Part shown: one piece after another, positions 61,462-64,000 of the stretch
Numbering within the stretch: the stretch's first letter is position 1
Layout of the letters: every line of letters starts with the position of its first letter
Origin: Akkermansiaceae bacterium
GTDB lineage: Bacteria > Verrucomicrobiota > Verrucomicrobiia > Verrucomicrobiales > Akkermansiaceae
Length of the DNA stretch: 64,000 nucleotides
Direction of reading: 5' to 3'
Assembly: GCA_024233115.1 (NCBI GenBank)
Contig: JACKQB010000002.1
Span: 310,001-374,000 of the forward strand
Notes under the pieces: generated by a model
What the model was told of the DNA's origin: nothing
Database searches by the model: none
What the model saw: only the letters and a program-made list of their open reading frames with translations
Program-made: the position numbers and the translations under genes

Positions 61462-64000
61462 TCAGGGCATACGCTCGACAATGAGAAAATTGACTCTTGT
61501 TAGCCCCGGGCCCGCCGGGCTGTCGTCGGAGCTCAGGCTGAGCTGCCCGTCCTTCACCTCGACCTCCGTCACGGAGACGTCAAACTGTCGGGCGGCAAGT
61601 TTCCTGTGGTCGAGAACCCTGACACCCTCGACCGCCAGCACCGCCTTGTCCGAATGGAACTCGGAATCACCGGAGCAAACGATCACGCGGTAGCGCCCGT
61701 CAGGCACCGACAACTGCCAGGAAACCCCGGCGGTGAAATGCACCAGGGTGTCCCTCAGGTCGTCATCCATTTTGCCCCTGCGGCGGGCCGACGCCTTGTT
61801 GTCCTTGGTCCAGCCGTAGGACAGGCCGCCGCGCTTGCCGTAGGAAGCTCCGTCGTCAACTGCCCATCCGTCCGGCGACGCTTTCCCGGCGGGCTGGAAA
61901 TTGATCTTCGCCACAACCATTGCGGGGTCCACCCTGGTGAACGTCCGGCGAACCGGCGGGCTGAGTTTCGGAGGACTTCCCGCCCCCAGCGCCCGCGCCG
62001 TGATGGTGGTGCCCTCGGTCAATCTAACTGGTCCGGCGTAACGTTTCGAGCTGGCGTCGGGTTCGCTCCCGTCGGTGGTGTAAACAACAGCCTCGGCGTT
62101 CCTGGGCACCTTCAGCTCCACCTCCATGGCGTCGAAAAACACGTCATCAGCCGCGTGGATCTTCGGTGTACCGAATGGCAGCGAGGAACGCCCGTCGCCC
62201 AGGTAGAGGCCGATTTTTTGAAACGGGATCGGTTTCCAGTCCGGGATGCCGGTGTCGGCGCCGGGTTTGAGGGAGAAGTCACCATTGGCGGGATCGACAA
62301 AGCGCGCGTCCGTATCGGTGGTTTCCCAGTTGTTTTTAACGGAGTTGTTGTGTGGCTTCGGTTTTTTCCAGTAATCGACAAACTCGGGGTAGCGTTCCGC
62401 CCAGACACCTTTGTCGTGTTCCACCTCTGCCACGCGTTTTTTGAATATCGCCGACTGGTTGCCCCGGAACCTCTGTGGCTCCACCGCCCTGCGGCAGTTG
62501 ATGAAGATGTTGTTCTCTATTTTGAAGTCACTGCCGCCGGGAATGAACACCGTGCTGCGGTTGCCGGCCCGATAAAACACATTACCGATCACCTGGCTGG
62601 AGTCGCCGCCGGAATCATCGAAATAGAGACACCACGTCATGTGCGCCGGCGCCAGGTGGTGCCAGTAGTTGTAGCGGAAGACGTTGCCACGCTCGGTGGG
62701 ATCGCGCCCCATGTAGAAGGCACCCATGTCGTCGCCCTCGAGCATGACGTGGTGCACGTCGTTGTACTCGATGATGTGATCGTTGCCGTGCAGGTAAATC
62801 GCAAGCGCGGGCGCCTGGTGGATTTCGCAGTGGGAGATGCGGTTGCCCACGCCATCGATATTGACACCGCCGCGATACGTCCGGTCCCAGCGGTTGAAGC
62901 GGCGGATGTCGCAGTTCTGCACGAAGTTCCCGGCGGGTGTCAGTGTTTTCCGGTCGCCGCCGCCGAGCGAGACCGCGCCCTCGCCGATGTTGTAGATGTC
63001 ACAACTGACGATCCCGTGCCCCGTGCCGGCCTCGCGGTCGAAGAGGATGTTATCGTAGATGTGCTCATGCCAGGAGCCGAGTGCGCGGGAAATCGGTTTG
63101 CCGGTGAAGCCATGGCGATAGTCCGGGTCCGGCGAGATCCCCTTGCCGATGCAAACGGCAATCATCCCGAAGTTGCGCAGCATGCAGTTTTGGATGCGGT
63201 TGTCGGCACCGCGTTCGATGTAGATTCCCATGCCGCGCGCGTTTTCAAATGTAATCCCCTCGAACACCACATTGCTTGCCCCCTCGATGGCCACCATCGG
63301 CTCCTGCAACATGGTGATCTTCAAATCCGCCTGTTCCAAATCCACACCGACCGGAGGCAGGAAGTAAAGTTTACCGGACTCCCTGTCGGCACAAAACTCG
63401 CCGGGGAGATCGATTTCCTCGATCAGGTTCAGCGCGGTCCAGCGGTTCCATGACCTGCCGGAGGCGAAACCATACATGTGCGGGTGGACGGTGGTCAGCG
63501 TCTTCTTCCGGATGTCGATGGACTTCACCTTCACGGTGTTGTCCGCGTAACCGTTTTGAAAAAGCCCGGTGATCCAGATGTCCCTGGCGTGGGTCCAGCG
63601 CGCCGGGCGGTCTGTCTTGAACATGAAAGTGCCGCCACGCACGGGTTTTTCACCGTTGCGGGTCACGGAGCCCTTGTCCAGCACCTTGCCAATCGGTTCA
63701 CCGGGGGTGCCGGGGTTCGGCCACTGGGCGAGGGCCAGCGGTTCCCCGTTGACAATCAGCTCCAGCGGCGCCGGGATATAGGGTCGCCGGAATCCGCGCG
63801 GCCCAACCTCACCGAAGTCCTTGATGCCGTGTCCGTGCAGATCGATTTCCAGCACCTTGTCCTTCACCTCCGGCAAAAGTCGCCCGAGGACCGACTTGTT
63901 GGTCACGGGCTTCACCACACGCGGGGGCACGTCCAGGCTGCCGGAAATACGGACATCCGCCCCGGCTGCAGCACGGAAGGTGGTGCCGGAATCCTTTGCA
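61462..64000 (-). CDS. Right-handed beta-helix protein with C-terminal fn3-like domains, truncated at the window edge
   Basis: At least 845 residues; the frame stays open to the window end, so the start lies beyond it, and a GTG at 63930 is not the real start. The central part is a right-handed parallel beta-helix with repeats such as VFEGITFENARGMGIYI, NRIQNCMLRNFG, NFVQNCDIRRFNR, NRISHCEIHQAPALAIYLHGN and IIEYNDVHHVM. Next comes a chitobiase/FN3-like segment (YTTDGSEPDASSKRYAGPV) and a C-terminal beta domain. Such proteins are mostly polysaccharide lyases or glycoside hydrolases, but no family-specific catalytic motif is clear. Likely exported and part of polysaccharide degradation, as with the GH2 pair. 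Confidence 0.82.
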   Translation of the reverse strand, partial: AKDSGTTFRAAAGADVRISGSLDVPPRVVKPVTNKSVLGRLLPEVKDKVLEIDLHGHGIKDFGEVGPRGFRRPYIPAPLELIVNGEPLALAQWPNPGTPGEPIGKVLDKGSVTRNGEKPVRGGTFMFKTDRPARWTHARDIWITGLFQNGYADNTVKVKSIDIRKKTLTTVHPHMYGFASGRSWNRWTALNLIEEIDLPGEFCADRESGKLYFLPPVGVDLEQADLKITMLQEPMVAIEGASNVVFEGITFENARGMGIYIERGADNRIQNCMLRNFGMIAVCIGKGISPDPDYRHGFTGKPISRALGSWHEHIYDNILFDREAGTGHGIVSCDIYNIGEGAVSLGGGDRKTLTPAGNFVQNCDIRRFNRWDRTYRGGVNIDGVGNRISHCEIHQAPALAIYLHGNDHIIEYNDVHHVMLEGDDMGAFYMGRDPTERGNVFRYNYWHHLAPAHMTWCLYFDDSGGDSSQVIGNVFYRAGNRSTVFIPGGSDFKIENNIFINCRRAVEPQRFRGNQSAIFKKRVAEVEHDKGVWAERYPEFVDYWKKPKPHNNSVKNNWETTDTDARFVDPANGDFSLKPGADTGIPDWKPIPFQKIGLYLGDGRSSLPFGTPKIHAADDVFFDAMEVELKVPRNAEAVVYTTDGSEPDASSKRYAGPVRLTEGTTITARALGAGSPPKLSPPVRRTFTRVDPAMVVAKINFQPAGKASPDGWAVDDGASYGKRGGLSYGWTKDNKASARRRGKMDDDLRDTLVHFTAGVSWQLSVPDGRYRVIVCSGDSEFHSDKAVLAVEGVRVLDHRKLAARQFDVSVTEVEVKDGQLSLSSDDSPAGPGLTRVNFLIVERMP

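Noticed and set aside
61606..63453. A 615-codon + strand open frame opposite the beta-helix gene
   Set aside because: The translation is a Val/Ala/Asp/His-rich shadow with no recognisable domain, while the minus strand shows beta-helix repeats throughout.
1..64000. Apparent abundance of GTTAG/CTAAC, including rare TTA and CTA leucine codons in these contexts
   Set aside because: At about 55% GC roughly 110 occurrences on both strands are expected by chance, and I noted fewer than that. It may be a codon-context bias but is not a demonstrated enrichment. A Markov-model k-mer test would settle it.

Overview
This 64 kb window looks chromosomal. It has about 55% GC, is densely coded on both strands, and carries no rRNA, CRISPR array or recognisable transposase. 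The gene content suggests Verrucomicrobiota (Verrucomicrobiales, Rubritaleaceae/Akkermansiaceae-like). The pointers are two PEP-CTERM surface proteins, an SHD1-retropepsin protein, a 34-residue AURKAIP1/COX24 ribosomal-type peptide, paired Skp/OmpH proteins, a Lgt and GT9/LPS-type outer-membrane context, and mostly weak Shine-Dalgarno sites. The phylum assignment is inference.

Layout. 1-4.3 kb: the end of a LuxC-type acyl-CoA reductase, an IF-1-like protein, divergent cysE and rrf2, a secreted C39-like peptidase, a Sel1-repeat protein and tRNA-Leu(CAG). 4.6-16.5 kb: a galactoside-utilisation cluster of galM, a sodium/sugar symporter, two tandem secreted GH2 beta-galactosidases that each have a LamG domain inserted in the barrel, and galK. 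16.5-27 kb: a cysteine synthase-like gene, a PHP phosphatase, lgt, an SHD1-retropepsin protein, an M42 peptidase, aroG, a DEDDh exonuclease, accA, a LysM protein with a dead YkuD-like domain, acpP and two unknown proteins. 27.1-31.7 kb: a selenocysteine-encoding selD that ordinary ORF calling splits, followed by yceD, rpmF, plsX and fabH. 31.7-41.6 kb: rodA, two skp/ompH genes, panC, two PEP-CTERM proteins (one with a Cys/Gln thioester-domain signature), menD, an EEP phosphatase/nuclease and ftsY. 41.6-46.7 kb: a fused rpiB-glyA gene, tkt, hisG and the AURKAIP1-like peptide. 46.8-50.3 kb: a more AT-rich accessory stretch with a HARE/GIY-YIG protein, a thioredoxin-fold protein and a CDF transporter. 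50.3-64 kb: purD, a 1.3 kb non-coding region with two orphan + strand terminators, a PpiD-like chaperone, metG, a GT9 glycosyltransferase, an active HtrA beside a pseudo-HtrA lipoprotein, and a truncated beta-helix protein.

How the parts work together. Extracellular or periplasmic galactosides would be cut by the GH2 pair. The galactose would be imported by the symporter, mutarotated by GalM and phosphorylated by GalK; galT and galE are not in the window. Fatty-acid synthesis is represented by accA, acpP, plsX and fabH. Envelope biogenesis is represented by lgt, rodA, the Skp pair, the PpiD-like protein, HtrA and GT9.

The most unusual items are the RpiB-SHMT fusion, the Sec-SelD, the twin barrel-inserted LamG galactosidases, the pseudo-HtrA and pseudo-YkuD proteins, the thioester-type PEP-CTERM protein, and a set of large palindromes sitting mainly between convergent genes, where they may serve as bidirectional terminators. 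Short tandem repeats, often with a 7-base period, lie directly before start codons or after stop codons at many loci.
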